This document shows, piece after piece, positions 9,479 to 19,600 of a stretch of 27,062 bases of DNA (its first letter is position 1; every line of letters begins with the position of its first letter). The position numbers were made by a program, and so were the translations under genes. Source of the DNA: Silene noctiflora (lineage: Eukaryota > Streptophyta > Magnoliopsida > Caryophyllales > Caryophyllaceae); NCBI GenBank assembly GCA_009801015.1, contig VHZZ01000237.1:67770-94831 (forward strand), in the 5' to 3' direction. The notes below the pieces were generated by a model. It worked only from the letters and a program-made list of their open reading frames with translations, was not told the origin of the DNA and ran no database searches.

Positions 9479-11743
9479 TCAATTAGCTGCAGCACATGTA
9501 GTTCTGAAGTGTCCAGTCTGATTGCATCGACTACAATGCACAACCCGTTTCTCACGACCACGATCTTCAGCCCTAACCCGTTTCTTCCTGGGTCTGCCAG
9601 GCGGCCGAAGAGACTTAGGAGGGTTGATTATCACTTGAGAAGACTTAGTTGGATCCGACTCTTCTTTAGACAAATCTTTCCAAGAGGACCTGTCAGGAAT
9701 AGGATGTATAGTCTGAGAGTATGTTTTCCTGTAAGTAGCAACTGTAAAACAGCTTTCCGTGAATCGATGAACATTCTGCCTGCAAGAAATCAGGGCAGCC
9801 ACGGCATGTGCACAGGGAAGCCCGAATAGTTGCCATCCCCTACAAAGACAACAGCGATTTCTAATGTCCACAATCATTGTTCCTTGATGGGATATAATCT
9901 CAAACTCGGCTTCATTAGCTCGAAGCACAGTGAATGACTGAGCAAGCTCAACTGCCTCTGCCACACGCCTCTCAGCACTAGGAACAAGTATCGATGTCCA
10001 TTTCGTGCTTAACTCACGCCGTTCATTGAACCAGGTCATTAGCTGCCTCCTTATGGACTCCATCATTTGAATGATTGGAAGGCCAGAAGCTTCCAGAAGC
10101 CAATTATTTATAGGTTCGACAACGTTCGCTGTCAATTGGCCAAATCGGGTTCCCTCGAAATAGGCTGTGGCCCACAAGCGAGGTGGAATCCGTCGGATCC
10201 AATACCCAGCTTCTTGGGATAGCTCCTCAACCTCTAGAACTTTCCCCTCAAATTCAATTATAGTGAGAGCATGAGCAGCTTCCCAAAGAAGATTGGTTAG
10301 CATTGTATTGTTGAATTCTTTATGGAAACTATCACTTAAATGGCGCATGCAAAATCCATGAAAAGCAGTCGGGAAATTGGCATCTACACCATCAACAATG
10401 GCCTTCTGTCTGTCTGACAAAATGGTCAACCTAGGCATGTTTTCAGTATTAGTATCAAGCAAAGTGCGAAGCTCCGATAAAAACCACAACCAGTTCTCAT
10501 CATTTTCCTCATCAACCACCCCAAATGCCAAAGGAAATCGAGCACCATCCCCATCAAAGGCAGTGGCCAGTAGTAAAGTACCAAGATACTTACTTTTCAA
10601 ATAGGTTCTATCAAGCCCAAGCAGCGGCCTACAAGCATTCAGGAAACCAAAAATCGATGCTTGATATGAAATAAAGAGGCGTTGGAAACAGTTGTCCACC
10701 GGGTTACCATAAACCAATGCAATGCTACCCGGATTGGTGCATTTGACTTGTTCACAATACTGAGGCAAAACCCGGTACCCTTCTTCAACAGATCCCCGCA
10801 TGGCTGCCATGATCCTCTCCTTGCCACGCCACGCTTGCTTGTATGACAAGGTAATCCCATGAATTCGGTGAATTTCTTCTAAAATCTCCTTAGGCTTGCA
10901 GTTAGGGTTCTCCTTGAGACGTTGTTCAACTGATTTCGCTACCCACTGAACTGAGGCTTGTTGGTGACCAAGATGGGCTATCCCATTGCAGGCATGAGTG
11001 CTATGGAGAGTTCTTATTGTGAAAGTTGGAACCCCAGGGAGTTTTGCAGCATGTATACGCCAAGGGCATCCTGTAGCTGCACATCGAGCAGTGAACCGGG
11101 TCTTATCAGATTTTATGGTCTGAATTTCAAAGTGGAGAGCAATAGCAGTGTCTCTCAACGCTCGACGACAGCTCCCAACATCTGGGAACTCTTGGCCCAC
11201 ATGAAGCTCATACCCAGGCACAATATCAAGAGAACGGGCCTGAACAACAGATCTACATAATATATACTCTGGTTGTTGAATTCCCATATCATCTACAGTT
11301 TCAATTGGCATGTCATGGTTATGTTCCACGTCTAGCTCCAAATTCTCACTGAGGTGTTGATTGTCAGAAACAGACAAGTCATTGGTTTCTACTGAAGCTA
11401 ATTCGCGGTTATGTGGAGAAAAATCAGGACCTTCTTGATCAGATTTACACTTCATTTGCAATTTATTACCTTGCTCAAATGGATCTTCGTTACTATCTTC
11501 ATTCTCTTGAGTCTGTTCTGGAGCCAACTTCTCACAGTCATCGGCTTGTCCTAAGCTAACTTCCCTTTCATGCACTTGTCCCAAATCCACATCACTCCCG
11601 TGGGCTTGTCCCAAGCCCCCTTCATGTTTGTGGGATTGTGTAAATCCTAAATTATGATCATGATTATGGCCAAGCACCAAGTGTTGGTCGTGGCCTAAAG
11701 ACAGTCTATGATTTTGCCCAAGTATCACCTCATTGGTAGCCAT
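9479..11743 (-). CDS. MUG1: MUG1 (MUSTANG), domesticated Mutator-like transposase
   Basis: An uninterrupted coding region of 754 residues starts at ATG 11743-11741. Residues 7-66 carry seven LG-containing, His-rich units. An acidic region follows to about 155. A MuDR-type DNA-binding zinc region spans about 178-255 (C221, C226, H247/H250). The MULE transposase core runs about 370-570, with likely acidic triad residues D378 (LDRTYLK), D444 (SDRQKA) and E543 (VVEPINN). A SWIM zinc finger follows (C632, C634, C644, H646). An AT-hook-like GRPRKKR lies at 716-722. A terminal CCHC knuckle uses C737, C740, H745 and C750. This order matches the MUGA branch, which lacks a PB1 domain. MUSTANG genes are known as immobile, conserved Mutator derivatives that affect plant growth and flowering; the molecular target is not settled. 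No terminal inverted repeats are seen, consistent with domestication. The next-gene relation to FLK supports MUG1 over other members. Confidence 0.9.
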   Translation of the reverse strand: MATNEVILGQNHRLSLGHDQHLVLGHNHDHNLGFTQSHKHEGGLGQAHGSDVDLGQVHEREVSLGQADDCEKLAPEQTQENEDSNEDPFEQGNKLQMKCKSDQEGPDFSPHNRELASVETNDLSVSDNQHLSENLELDVEHNHDMPIETVDDMGIQQPEYILCRSVVQARSLDIVPGYELHVGQEFPDVGSCRRALRDTAIALHFEIQTIKSDKTRFTARCAATGCPWRIHAAKLPGVPTFTIRTLHSTHACNGIAHLGHQQASVQWVAKSVEQRLKENPNCKPKEILEEIHRIHGITLSYKQAWRGKERIMAAMRGSVEEGYRVLPQYCEQVKCTNPGSIALVYGNPVDNCFQRLFISYQASIFGFLNACRPLLGLDRTYLKSKYLGTLLLATAFDGDGARFPLAFGVVDEENDENWLWFLSELRTLLDTNTENMPRLTILSDRQKAIVDGVDANFPTAFHGFCMRHLSDSFHKEFNNTMLTNLLWEAAHALTIIEFEGKVLEVEELSQEAGYWIRRIPPRLWATAYFEGTRFGQLTANVVEPINNWLLEASGLPIIQMMESIRRQLMTWFNERRELSTKWTSILVPSAERRVAEAVELAQSFTVLRANEAEFEIISHQGTMIVDIRNRCCLCRGWQLFGLPCAHAVAALISCRQNVHRFTESCFTVATYRKTYSQTIHPIPDRSSWKDLSKEESDPTKSSQVIINPPKSLRPPGRPRKKRVRAEDRGREKRVVHCSRCNQTGHFRTTCAAAN

Positions 11744-12567
11744 ACTTCCTTAATGTCAGTAGGAAGCTTTACAACTAGCACTGAGCGTTACAATGGTAAT
11801 AAACTACCCTCGCCGGCAATTATCTGTGGAAAAAAATTGCATAAATCATTAAAATTTTTGATTAAAAACCTGTCATGGATCGCTAATCTTCAAAATGACA
11901 AAATGCTCAGAAATCCCTTTTTATAGAAAAGAATGAACTTCGATATGCACAATGGGGATTGCAATTTGTAATTTTAATGTTTCGTGGCAATAATAATGAC
12001 CCACTCACTGAAGCAAACATTAACTCAAGGTAAAAGTAAAGCCATGGACAAAAGGAACCACTCCGAAAAATCTACAAGTTTTATCCAATCTACTGTATAG
12101 TCGTTAACTTATGATGGATTAGGGAATGAGGTCACAGTAACTGGCAATGTTGACTGAAATCTGGTAGCTAACTTGAGTTTATTTGGCCAAACCGAGCATT
12201 ATGAGCTCAGATGGAGTGTCCAAGTAAAATCAACTCTAGGTATTCCAAGGGGAACAGGTGTACATTCGAAAAAAAAAAATTGAAACAGCTGAGTAAAAGT
12301 AGAATACCAACGAAACAAAGGAACCGAATGACCTAGTAAGTTAATCAAGTTAATATTTATTAAAAACCATTATGAAGATTAGTGAACACAAGCAAACTTC
12401 ATAATTGCATTTCTCTATCTAAAAAAGATAGTTCAACCCGTGTTGCATAGGTAGAACTAAGAAAGTTAGTTCAGCATAAAATAAGATCACAACGGAATCC
12501 AATTCACTACAAATGTAGCAACTCACAACATTCATGTGAATGTTACAAAACTGAAACTAGCATAACA

Positions 12568-13073
12568 AATTAGAACCCCAAAACTAAGATATAGCAATTG
12601 TACATTGTGAGACGGTCCTCTTATATAAAAAAAACACTCCTTTGATGGTAATCACTGAGTACTTAACCAACAAAAAGACCGTCTTATTCTATAATTTGAG
12701 ACGGTCCTAAGTTTGTAAATGAAAACTCAACTTTCAATTAATTAATCCAGCATCAAAAACACCAAACCAACCTCAAATTCTAAACTGAGCATCTCTCAAA
12801 ACCCAAGAAATCGAACAACAAAAGTAATAATCAAACTAGAATCCTCAAACTTAAGATATAACAATTGTACACTGTGACGGTCTTATTAAAACACTCCTTT
12901 GATAGTAATAACTGAGTACTTAAACAATAAAAAGACGGTCTTATTCTATAATTTGTGAACTAAATCAACTTTCAATTGATCAATCCAGCATCAAAAATAC
13001 CCAAACAAGCTCAAATTCTAAACTGGGCATCTCTCAAAACCCGAAAAATCAAACAACAAAATCAATAATCAAC
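12568..13073. repeat. Tandem duplication (units about 267 and 239 bp) in MUG1 leader intron
   Basis: Unit 1 (about 12568-12834) and unit 2 (about 12835-13073) repeat the same order of blocks. These are a CAATTGTACA word, a GACGGTC element, ACACTCCTTTGAT, TCTATAATTTG, ATCCAGCATCAAAAA and CTCAAATTCTAAACTG. The second unit lacks several short stretches, including one GAGACGGTC end, so the copies have diverged by indels and substitutions. Each carries a degenerate copy of the GAGACGGTC repeat family. Confidence 0.85.
12606..12715. mobile_element. Short GAGACGGTC-type repeat element
   Basis: GAGACGGTCC opens the block, AAAGACCGTCTTATTCTATAA lies near its end, and a further GAGACGGTCC closes it. 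The same arrangement recurs at 12873-12957 and 23894-23998, with shorter relatives at 998-1026 and 16376-16430. A shared interior (AACACTCCTTTGAT or ATACTCATAAAT, then TTATAATTTG) shows a dispersed family of about 100 bp without coding capacity. Its superfamily cannot be fixed because clean target duplications are not visible. Confidence 0.45.
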
Positions 13074-13470
13074 AAAAAATACCTCAAAAAAGTGAAACCC
13101 TAACTCAAAAACCCACACCACAATACATCAATCAATCTCAATAACCCAGTAATTCCACTCAAATTCCCAACTGGGTTTTCTTCAAAACCTGCAAAAAATA
13201 CCATAAAACACAAAAAGTTACAATCTTTGAGAAATCTAACACAAAATATAATCAATCTAAGAAAAACCCATGAACGAATAAAAAAGTAAGGGAGAAAAAT
13301 TACACAAAAATTAGTTGTTGATAACTGTAATTTGAAAATAAAGAGGGAAGAAAAAATTGGCGCGCAAAAAAATTGGAGAAAAGGGTAATGAAGGAAGAAA
13401 ATGGAGAGAAAGGGGATTTAGAAGGGAGAGAAAGGGTGAATTGCAGGGATGAGATGGGAATTGCAGGTAG

Positions 13471-13640
13471 GGTTTGTGTTGGGTGATTGAGGGTATTTTT
13501 GTCATTTTTTTTGGATTTTGTTTTTATTTTTTGGGTTTGGATTTACACTATTTCCCCTTTTGGGAGTTTGTTGGGCTATCTATTTTAGTTAAGTTAAGTA
13601 GCCCATTTTGGCACAATTTGGATCCCTCCATTACTTTCTC
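13471..13640 (-). promoter_or_regulatory. Probable MUG1 promoter region
   Basis: Upstream of the inferred MUG1 leader, the minus strand carries pyrimidine-rich sequence and a TAGGGTTT telobox word (plus strand, about 13467). A GC-rich patch, ATTGGCGCGC near 13357, is one base from the E2F consensus TTTSSCGC. No clear TATA box is seen. Boundaries and function are inferred. Confidence 0.3.
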
Positions 13641-13719
13641 TCTTTATTAGTCCATCTCTCAACCGTCTTGATATTATCCAAAAACGATTTTTACGGTGAC
13701 AATATTAAGTAATAGGTGA

Positions 13720-13752
13720 CTAGTGTAGATCCCGTGCGGAGGCACGATTTTT
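13720..13752 (-). mobile_element. Helitron-like 3' terminus
   Basis: Read on the minus strand, CGTGC-CTCC-GCACG forms a short GC hairpin, followed 9 nt later by CTAG and then a T (host side, plus-strand A13719). Helitrons end in a hairpin a short distance before CTRR and insert between A and T, so this fits. The element would extend to the right on the plus-strand map. I could not find a 5' TC end or any Rep/helicase coding, so this is a terminus only. Confidence 0.4.
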
Positions 13753-15439
13753 TAGATTGTGATATATAGAGAAATTAACATTTAGTAATTAAACTTTAAA
13801 TTTGATGTTAGTCTACTAATAAATATAATATGTAAGACACACTAGTGTTCAAGATGTGATTATAATATGAGTAAAATATATAGTAATCTTACAATCTAAC
13901 ATATATATCGTATAATATGTTGCGTAAAATAGATTTTAGTCGAAAATATTTTTGTAGAATATATTTCTCTACAAATATTGACAAATAAGAATTACAGAGT
14001 ATAACGTAGGTCCAACATTTGTATAGAAAAAGTAAAAATGTTAAGCCCAATACTTGAGAATTACCAAATATGTTAAGGCCAAGTGGCCAACTAACAGACT
14101 AAAGTGATTTGAACGGGAAAATTCATAATTCACCTATTATTTTAGTAAATAAAGGATGTGCAAGAGAAATAATATATTGAAATTAATCTATTAAACCATC
14201 TGTTACTTTTGAGATAATGGAGATAATTCTAACTCATTGTGGCATTGTGTATAATATACTTGTCACAAAAATTTGGTGAATTTTTATTTTAATATTATGA
14301 TTTTTTTCGTAAGATGGGTTATAAATCACATGCTTCAAAAAAATTTTAAGTAATTAGGTTACTAAAACATAATTTCCATTTTATTTCACATCAATATTCT
14401 AAAATTATTAGTTAATATATACCTCATCAAGTCGTCAACATACACTCTAATCAATAAGAACAATTTTATGTTTTCATTTAAATTGCACTTCTATTATCAA
14501 ATAATGGAATGTATTGCCAAATTTTCTCATTAGTTGGGATATAAGATGACATGATATACGGTGCCTAAAACTTACTCCAATAATTCCATTTTAAACTTGT
14601 TATAACAAAGTGGTATTTATGAGTAAAGATGTTAGCGAGCAAGGTACAAGTGGGTATAGCTCCATAGTCGCTGGAGTGGATATTAATAAAAGTTTTAGGG
14701 CGGGTAATGGGAAGGGTACGTATACAAGTTTTGTTCACTTAGTTGCTTGGGTACGAGTTGAAACATACACCTCCCATCTATACATAGGAACTACAATAAC
14801 TATTTTTTTTTTTACCGATCTACTCATAAGCTATTAAACGGTATATTAACTATGGAAGGTAATCGAATCATGTAAGATACTTAATAAACCTGTTTTTTTT
14901 CTGCAATTTCTAGCAATGTAAAGAGCACCCACGTTTCTACATTAACATAGCTATAAAATTTTAAGATTACCGATATGGAGAATTGAGATAGAGTAATTTA
15001 ATGATACATACCTTAATTGGTTCAAAATGTTTCAACCATATTACAAAATACAAAATATAAAAACAGGAATCATCCATCTTAAGTTTCAGACGAGCCAAAT
15101 ATCACCTACATGGATATTTCGGACAAACCTCTTTACTTTTTTCAATGCATTATTCTTTTATCCTATTCATCCTATATAAATAAATTTAACTCATTCAAAT
15201 AATGTCCGTCTTAAACAAAAATTCGTGAAGAGAATATCACAAACAGTTTCCCATGTACAACAAAATGACCAGAATCCATTTTGAAGAAATGTCAATTGTG
15301 AATGGGGACCAAACACCAAACTCTGCTTTCATACAATACATTCTTTACTGCACTTTCGGTAGCCCCTTTTTTATTTCAGCCCACTTTTTGTATTATCAAT
15401 CTTTTGTCCTCTTGACCCTTTTTTACCCAACAAACATCG
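13753..15439. other. AT-rich intergenic region without recognisable genes
   Basis: About 1.7 kb of AT-rich DNA. Short open frames at about 14610-14837 and 15253-15456 are not supported by composition, splice sites or similarity to any family I know. Part of it may be a decayed non-autonomous Helitron belonging to the terminus at 13720. Confidence 0.6.
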
Positions 15440-16054
15440 CACCGGCACAGATATAAAAACGAGTCAAATATCTTACTATTATCAATAAAATGAGAAAAAC
15501 TTTTTCTCATTTCTTAGATGTTTTTTCTTTTACTCCTATCTTCCGTATCTATTTAATCCATTTTTCAATCAAAACAAATAAATACGCAGTTTTTAGTCAA
15601 AACGGATATTACCGTCTTAAATACGAAGTTGTAAACTATCTTATGTAATGTGAGTAATGTTTAATACGTGCAGATCTGTCTTCTCACTACTTTTTTGAAC
15701 TCCCAACTTTACAAATCATCCTTATGAACCTTGATGCACCTCTACCAACTTTTGTTCCCATTTTTATTTCATCAAATTCAGTAAATACAGCTCTTTGATC
15801 ATCTGCTTTTGTAAAGTTCAATACTTTCTGGGTTTCCTCTTCAAAATTTGTAAGAATTCAGAGCACTGATCATTTTGTAATGTTTTCTTAATAATCTTTG
15901 TTAGTAAATTTGTGGGTTTTACTTGATTAGTCTTGTTATAATGATGGTTTTTTGAGATTTTGGCTGATATGTATTAAACTTGGTAAGTCAATTATGTAGG
16001 ATTTTGTGTTTTGTGATTGATTGTTATGATGGGTTCTTGAATTGCATTAGTATA

Positions 16055-16157
16055 CTCCTTCCATACCAATCATTTGTTTCCCTTCGATTAAAATACTCGA
16101 TTAAAATACCCGTTACAAAGAATACAAAAGCTAAATAAATGATCATGGTTGAGGGAG
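16055..16157. mobile_element. Degenerate Stowaway-like MITE in leader intron
   Basis: The left end CTCCTTCCATACCAATCATT and the right end AATGATCATGGTTGAGGGAG are imperfect inverted repeats of the CTCCCTCC...CCAATCATTTG type. TA precedes the element, but the right flank reads CA. It is about 103 bp long. The mismatched ends suggest an old copy. Confidence 0.5.
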
Positions 16158-16594
16158 CATGTGATTGTTTTTTCCAACCCTCCCTTACCTCGCAAATTCG
16201 CAATTTGCAAGAGTCCTTGAGGCACTAGAGTAATGTTGTTGTTTTTGGTGTTGTTATGGATGATCTCATTATGCAAAGTATTGATCTTTCCTGATTATGG
16301 TTGAAATTATTGTGTTTATATGTAACAGTCAACTGTTTAGAGTCTCTCGAGTTGTGTGAGATGTCCCATACGGTTTTAGTGCAGGACTAACCCTACCCAT
16401 CTTATCGTGAGACCGTTTTACATAAGAAGTTTTGATATTTGTCGGTGTTGGTTTGGCCTTAATTTGATGGGAGGCTAATTTTGCTGTTATTTTTTCGATG
16501 TTAGAGAAGCTGCTTCAGCATTCTACCGGGATCCGTAGGTTTGGCTAGGGCAGTTCAGTGGTCGTTATAAAAGCTCTGTATCCTTGTGGCTCAC

Positions 16595-16606
16595 ATGATT
16601 GGATAA
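16595..16606 (+). promoter_or_regulatory. Minimal uORF (Met-Ile-Gly-stop) just before the main start
   Basis: ATG ATT GGA TAA ends 10 nt before the main ATG at 16617. It is the only ATG in the inferred final leader segment. The main start is in very strong context (AAGCCATGGG), while the uORF start (CACATGA) is weaker, so leaky scanning is expected. It matters only if the leader is spliced as inferred. Confidence 0.45.
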
Positions 16607-16616
16607 TTCTCAAGCC

Positions 16617-19600
16617 ATGGGTGGAAAATTTGTGTCATCCTCCAAATCGGGAAAATTTGGTGGGTCCTTCACTGCAGTACTGGCCTCAGCCCTTCTTGAA
16701 TGGCTTTTGATTTGTATGCTTATTGTTTATGCACTATTTGGGTATCTAATTACAAAATTTGCTCGTTACTGTGAGTTGCCGATTCCTTGTTTGCTTTGCT
16801 CAAGGATTGATAACATTCTTGGTGGAGAAAAGCCTGGATTTTACTGGGATATGATATGTGGGAATCATAAGTTGGATATCTCATCCTTAGTGTATTGCCA
16901 TTTTCACGAGAAACTCGTTGATGTTCGTGGGATGTGTGAAACTTGCCTCTTCTCTTTTGCTACGAAAGATAAATCAAATGCCGAGACATATAGGTTATTG
17001 GTAGGTAAATTAGGAGAAGCGGATCTTAGTGGGTTTGATGAAGGGACTTCATTTGATAATCATGTGACAGAGACCCTCAAACATTGCTCTTGTTGCAATG
17101 AATTGTGGAACCCTAGACGTCCTCCCCAAACTTTGCTCCAGACTAAATCAACTGGTTTTGACGTTCCTTTAAGTCGTGAGGCTAGCCGGGATCTTGATAG
17201 TCTGGAGAAAGATGCCTTGACAACACCAGCATCATCGACAATTATTCATGTCAGGGAAATGACAGAAGATTATAGTTTGGAAAATGAGGCTAATAAAACA
17301 CAAGCATCATCTACAATAATTCATGTCAAAGAAAAGATTGAAGATCCATTGGCTCACTTTGGATTTTCAGAGCTGAAAATTTCCTCTGATACTGAATCTG
17401 ATATTCAGGCGTCTGATATTCATGATAGTTTAGAGGAGGCTAATAAAACACAAGCATCATCTACAATTATAGATGTCAGAGAAAAGATCGAAGATCCATT
17501 GGCTCACATCGGATTTACAGAGCTGAAAATTTCCTCGGATACCGAATCTGATATTCAGGATAGTTTAGAGAAGGCTAATAAAACACAAGCATCATCTACA
17601 GTTATTCATGTCAGAGAAAAGATCGAAGATCCATTGGCTCACATTGGATTTACAGAGCTGAAAATTTCCTCTGATACTGAATCTGATATTCAGGCGTCTG
17701 ATATTCATGATAGTTTAGAGGAGGCTAATAAAATACAAGCAGCATGTACAATCATACATGTCAGAGAAAAGATCGAAGATCCATTGGCTCACATTGGATT
17801 TACAGAGCTGAAAATATCCTCGGATACTGAATCTGATCTTCAGGCTTCTGATATGCATGATAGTTTAGAGGAGGCAAAGAAATCACAAGCATCATCTACA
17901 ATTATTCATGTCATAGAAAAGACGGAAGATCACTTCGGATTTACAGAGCTTAAAATTACCTCTGATACCGAATCTGATATTCAGATATCTGATCTTGAAG
18001 ATCCTCTTAGAGATCTAATATTAGAGTCCACAGAAGTGACACCCTTTATTTCTATATCAGAGGATGCTTCTGCTTCTGAGAAGCCAAATGATAGGGATGT
18101 TTTGTCACGTGAGAGTTCACCAATTTCACATGATTTGGAGCCATCTGATATCATTCATCCTTGTGATAGTACATTAGGAGCATCTAGTCCTGCTATTGGT
18201 CATGGTCTGGAAGAACTTAACTGGCAGGATATTGATCATACACCTCGTGTAGGTGAATCAAAGAAGATGATAAATGTAATTGATGATATACCAAATCCAC
18301 TAGTATCAACGGAGATGATAGGTGACGAACTTTTGCCGAATACACAGAATGGTGTGTCTATCTCTGTTGATTCCACAAAAGGTAAATGTAAGTTGAAGAT
18401 TTTTATCTTTAGTTGCCCACTCCGCATTTTGTGTCATTTACTATATCAGCTTTTGTTGCTCGTCATAGTCTTGTTATGGCCGTTAGCTTTTACGGAGTAA
18501 TAATTAAACTGAATCCTTAGGATTGAGATTTTAGTGGCTTATTTGGTGTCGGGGTTATAAAATGAACGACTGACAGTAAGTTTTATGTATTTTTAAGTCT
18601 AAATGGTTTATTTCAAGGTTATTCTACCCACTAATATTTGATTGTTTCCTTTTTAAAAATTGTCATTACCTTCTCATACCACATTACCATCTATGAGTCT
18701 TTGAGGTGGTAATCACTGGCCTTGGAATCTTTTGTAAGAAAGAGACGAAGGTTAAGAGCAAAATTGTGATATCAGATGATGAAAAGATAAAATCATGATG
18801 TTAAACATTCCAAAAAAGGATATCCCCTCACTCTTAGAATAAGATTCATACCTACTACGGGAACGAGAGTATAGTAAAATAGTGAATAGTGGAGGCAAGC
18901 GGGCAATTTGGTTTGCAATTTTTTTTAAATGTGTACCCTTTGTTAGTACTAGGTCGTCCAAATCATTACCTGATTTACCTCAAAGGGAAATTGAAGAAAG
19001 TGTAACAGAAAGAGGAATATCTGAACCTTATACTGAGACAAAGGAAGTATATGGAGTGGATTTTTTTGTTTGCTTATTGACTATAGGACTATACGTCTAT
19101 ACCTCCTAAATTACACCCGTGCCTCTCGTCTTCATTGCCAACTGAAAATTTTGTATCATATTTCTTACAGTTGATGCTATGGAAGCTACCGTTGATGCTA
19201 AGGAAGCTACAGTTGAGACTGTTGCACATGTGATTGATGTGACTGACAAAAATCAGGATTTGGAAAACTTACAACCTACCACAAATCTCAACTCTTTAGA
19301 AATGAGGTCCGATCATACTGATGGCGATGTACAAACACCAAATTATTTGGAACTTAGTGATGCTTATAAGCTAGCTGTCAGCAGTAGGGGAAGGCAGTTA
19401 TCTGAAAAATTGTCAGAGCAGCTGGCCGGGAAGAACTCATCCAGTACTAATTTGGATTTGAAACTTTTACTATCACAATTTTCTCGAGGACTCAATTTGC
19501 CTTCAACAGGTATATTAAGCCCTAGAGTTTCTAGGAATCTTGATGAACTAAAGACAGATAATTCCTCCGCCTCTATCACGATGAAATTGCTTCAAAAGAG

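Larger units (their letters stand above)
11744..13470 (-). other. MUG1: Spliced 5' leader of MUG1
   Basis: Reading the minus strand towards the ATG, a strong acceptor (TTTTTTTCCACAG, ending at 11824) starts an 80 nt leader segment, 11823-11744, joined to the CDS. Upstream, 13188-13083 looks like a leader exon: acceptor TTTTTTGCAG before it and donor GAG|GTATTT after it. The intron between (13082-11824, about 1.26 kb) holds the tandem duplication. A first exon probably lies near 13460-13310 in the pyrimidine-rich sequence. Leader exons are inferred from splice signals alone. A telobox (AAACCCTAA) at about 13094 lies inside the inferred exon. Confidence 0.45.
15440..16616 (+). other. Promoter and spliced 5' leader of the myosin-binding protein gene
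   Basis: A TATA-like TATAAAAA lies at 15452-15459, but several ATGs follow it, so the real cap site may be nearer 15700. A donor (TTT|GTAAGA) at 15850 and a pyrimidine-rich acceptor (TTTTTTCGATGTTAG) ending at 16504 define a probable 655 nt leader intron. A second acceptor, CTTCAG, at 16518 is possible. The final leader segment contains one ATG, the uORF at 16595. Confidence 0.45.

Noticed and set aside
9509-11260. Several plus-strand open frames opposite MUG1
   Set aside because: They are shadows of the strongly coding minus strand with no family resemblance.
9479-11743. MUG1 as a living Mutator transposon
   Set aside because: No terminal inverted repeats or 9 bp target duplication were seen around it, it has a spliced host-type leader, and its neighbour matches the Arabidopsis locus.
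14610-15456. Two short open frames in the 14-15.5 kb region
   Set aside because: No splice support, no domain and no coding-like composition. The first begins with GTG.
16599-16616. Extension of the myosin-binding protein by six residues upstream of 16617
   Set aside because: The codon at 16599 is TTG. The first ATG in frame is 16617, in ideal context.
18950-19060. Coding-like block (SSKSLPDLPQREIEES...) inside the myosin-binding protein intron as an extra exon
   Set aside because: The available acceptors leave a phase that does not match the phase 1 donor at 18381, and no good in-frame donor follows. The direct 18381 to 19171 junction is in frame without it.
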